Shown here one piece after another: positions 63,440-64,000 of a stretch of DNA of 64,000 nucleotides. Below the pieces are notes generated by a model. That model was not told the origin of the DNA. It searched no databases and worked only from the letters and a program-made list of their open reading frames with translations. Each line of letters opens with the position of its first letter. Within the stretch, counting starts at the first letter, position 1. Position numbers and translations under genes: made by a program. Source of the stretch: Doris montereyensis (lineage: Eukaryota > Mollusca > Gastropoda > Nudibranchia > Dorididae); contig JAXRKP010000129.1 of assembly GCA_037039925.1 (NCBI GenBank), forward strand, positions 238,501 through 302,500, written 5' to 3'.

Positions 63440-64000
63440 AAAACGGAAGCAAATATCTTTTTTTAATTTAAAAATTTGAAATTTAATACAGAAAGAAGTG
63501 GTAAGAATCTTTTCTTCAACCTCCATTTGATTTAATTAAATAAAACAATAAGACCAACAGCAGAGACAAAATAAACAACAAAGTAGCAGAGAATAGATTT
63601 AAATGCTTTTGGGCAGGCATCAATCATCCAACAGCAACAACTATCAAAATAAATTTTATTTTCGTTTCAACACCACTTCCTCCATCAAATGTTCTACTTC
63701 TTTCCTTCACCTCACAACGAAAATGAGGACGGGACCTAAACAATCATGAACATCATAGTAAACTAGCATGATGGTTGGCTATTTCCATTCTGCCCTAACA
63801 AACCTCGTAGTGCGAAAGCCAGCTTTTCTTGTGTTCCCCTGCCAACTTTGTGGTGCGAAGGCCGGCTTTAAATACCATCTGGTAGGGCCCTTAAAAACGT
63901 ACATCTCTTTTCATTGTTATTCCGCTAATCGGCTGAGGTAATAATAATAATAATAATATAATTCATTTCTATTGCGCCCACTCCCATCTTATGACAGCTC
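63440..64000. other. WDPCP 5' intron; small duplication and (AAT)n at the end
   Basis: No upstream WDPCP exon recognised. Two related phrases, GTAGTGCGAAAGCCAGCTTT (63811-63830) and GTGGTGCGAAGGCCGGCTTT (63850-63869), form a tandem duplication of about 40 bp. An (ATA)n tract lies at about 63940-63958. Confidence 0.5.

Overview
The window is eukaryotic nuclear DNA: genes are broken by GT-AG introns, coding density is very low, and the space between and inside genes is filled with microsatellites, minisatellites and decayed transposons. The mix (RTE, CR1 and L2-like LINEs, tRNA-derived SINEs, THAP/P-element, piggyBac, Mutator-like and mariner-like remnants, very long (GA)n tracts) fits a marine invertebrate, most likely a mollusc. 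This is inferred from general character only, because no lineage-diagnostic sequence was identified.

Three host genes can be supported. (1) A C2H2 zinc-finger gene on + (10780-12753) has one acidic upstream exon and one large exon with about 14 fingers, but its reading frame is broken many times. (2) MRPL48, the mitochondrial large-subunit ribosomal protein mL48, lies on + (24220-32460) in six exons that splice cleanly into a 197-residue protein with a mitochondrial presequence. (3) WDPCP (Fritz homolog, CPLANE complex, cilium and planar cell polarity) lies on - and fills most of the right half. I trace 25 exons from 63436 down to the stop codon at 39906; the 5' end is outside the window. Several WDPCP exons carry one- or two-base frame breaks although the amino-acid similarity continues on both sides.

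Layout. 1-2 kb: a 29-bp minisatellite. 2-9.9 kb: LINE debris, including a CR1-like LINE (about 5060-7249) interrupted by two (GA)n expansions and by a 285-bp insertion with 13-bp target duplications, inverted arms and a tRNA-like core. 10-12.8 kb: the zinc-finger gene. 13-22 kb: a transposon cluster (L2-like RT, SINE, RTE LINE next to a piggyBac fragment, Mutator-like transposase). 24-32.5 kb: MRPL48, with a decayed transposon protein in intron 4. 33-38 kb: SINE, mariner-like and P-element remnants between the two convergent genes. 39.9-63.4 kb: WDPCP, whose introns hold at least six minisatellites and several SINE copies. One minisatellite has copied the exon-intron junction of a WDPCP exon, splice donor included.

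No gene cluster suggesting a new multi-gene system was seen. The most interesting items are the tRNA-like foldback insertion, the splice-donor minisatellite, the recurrent frame breaks, and two repeat families (short dispersed elements, and SINEs that share a head but differ in body).
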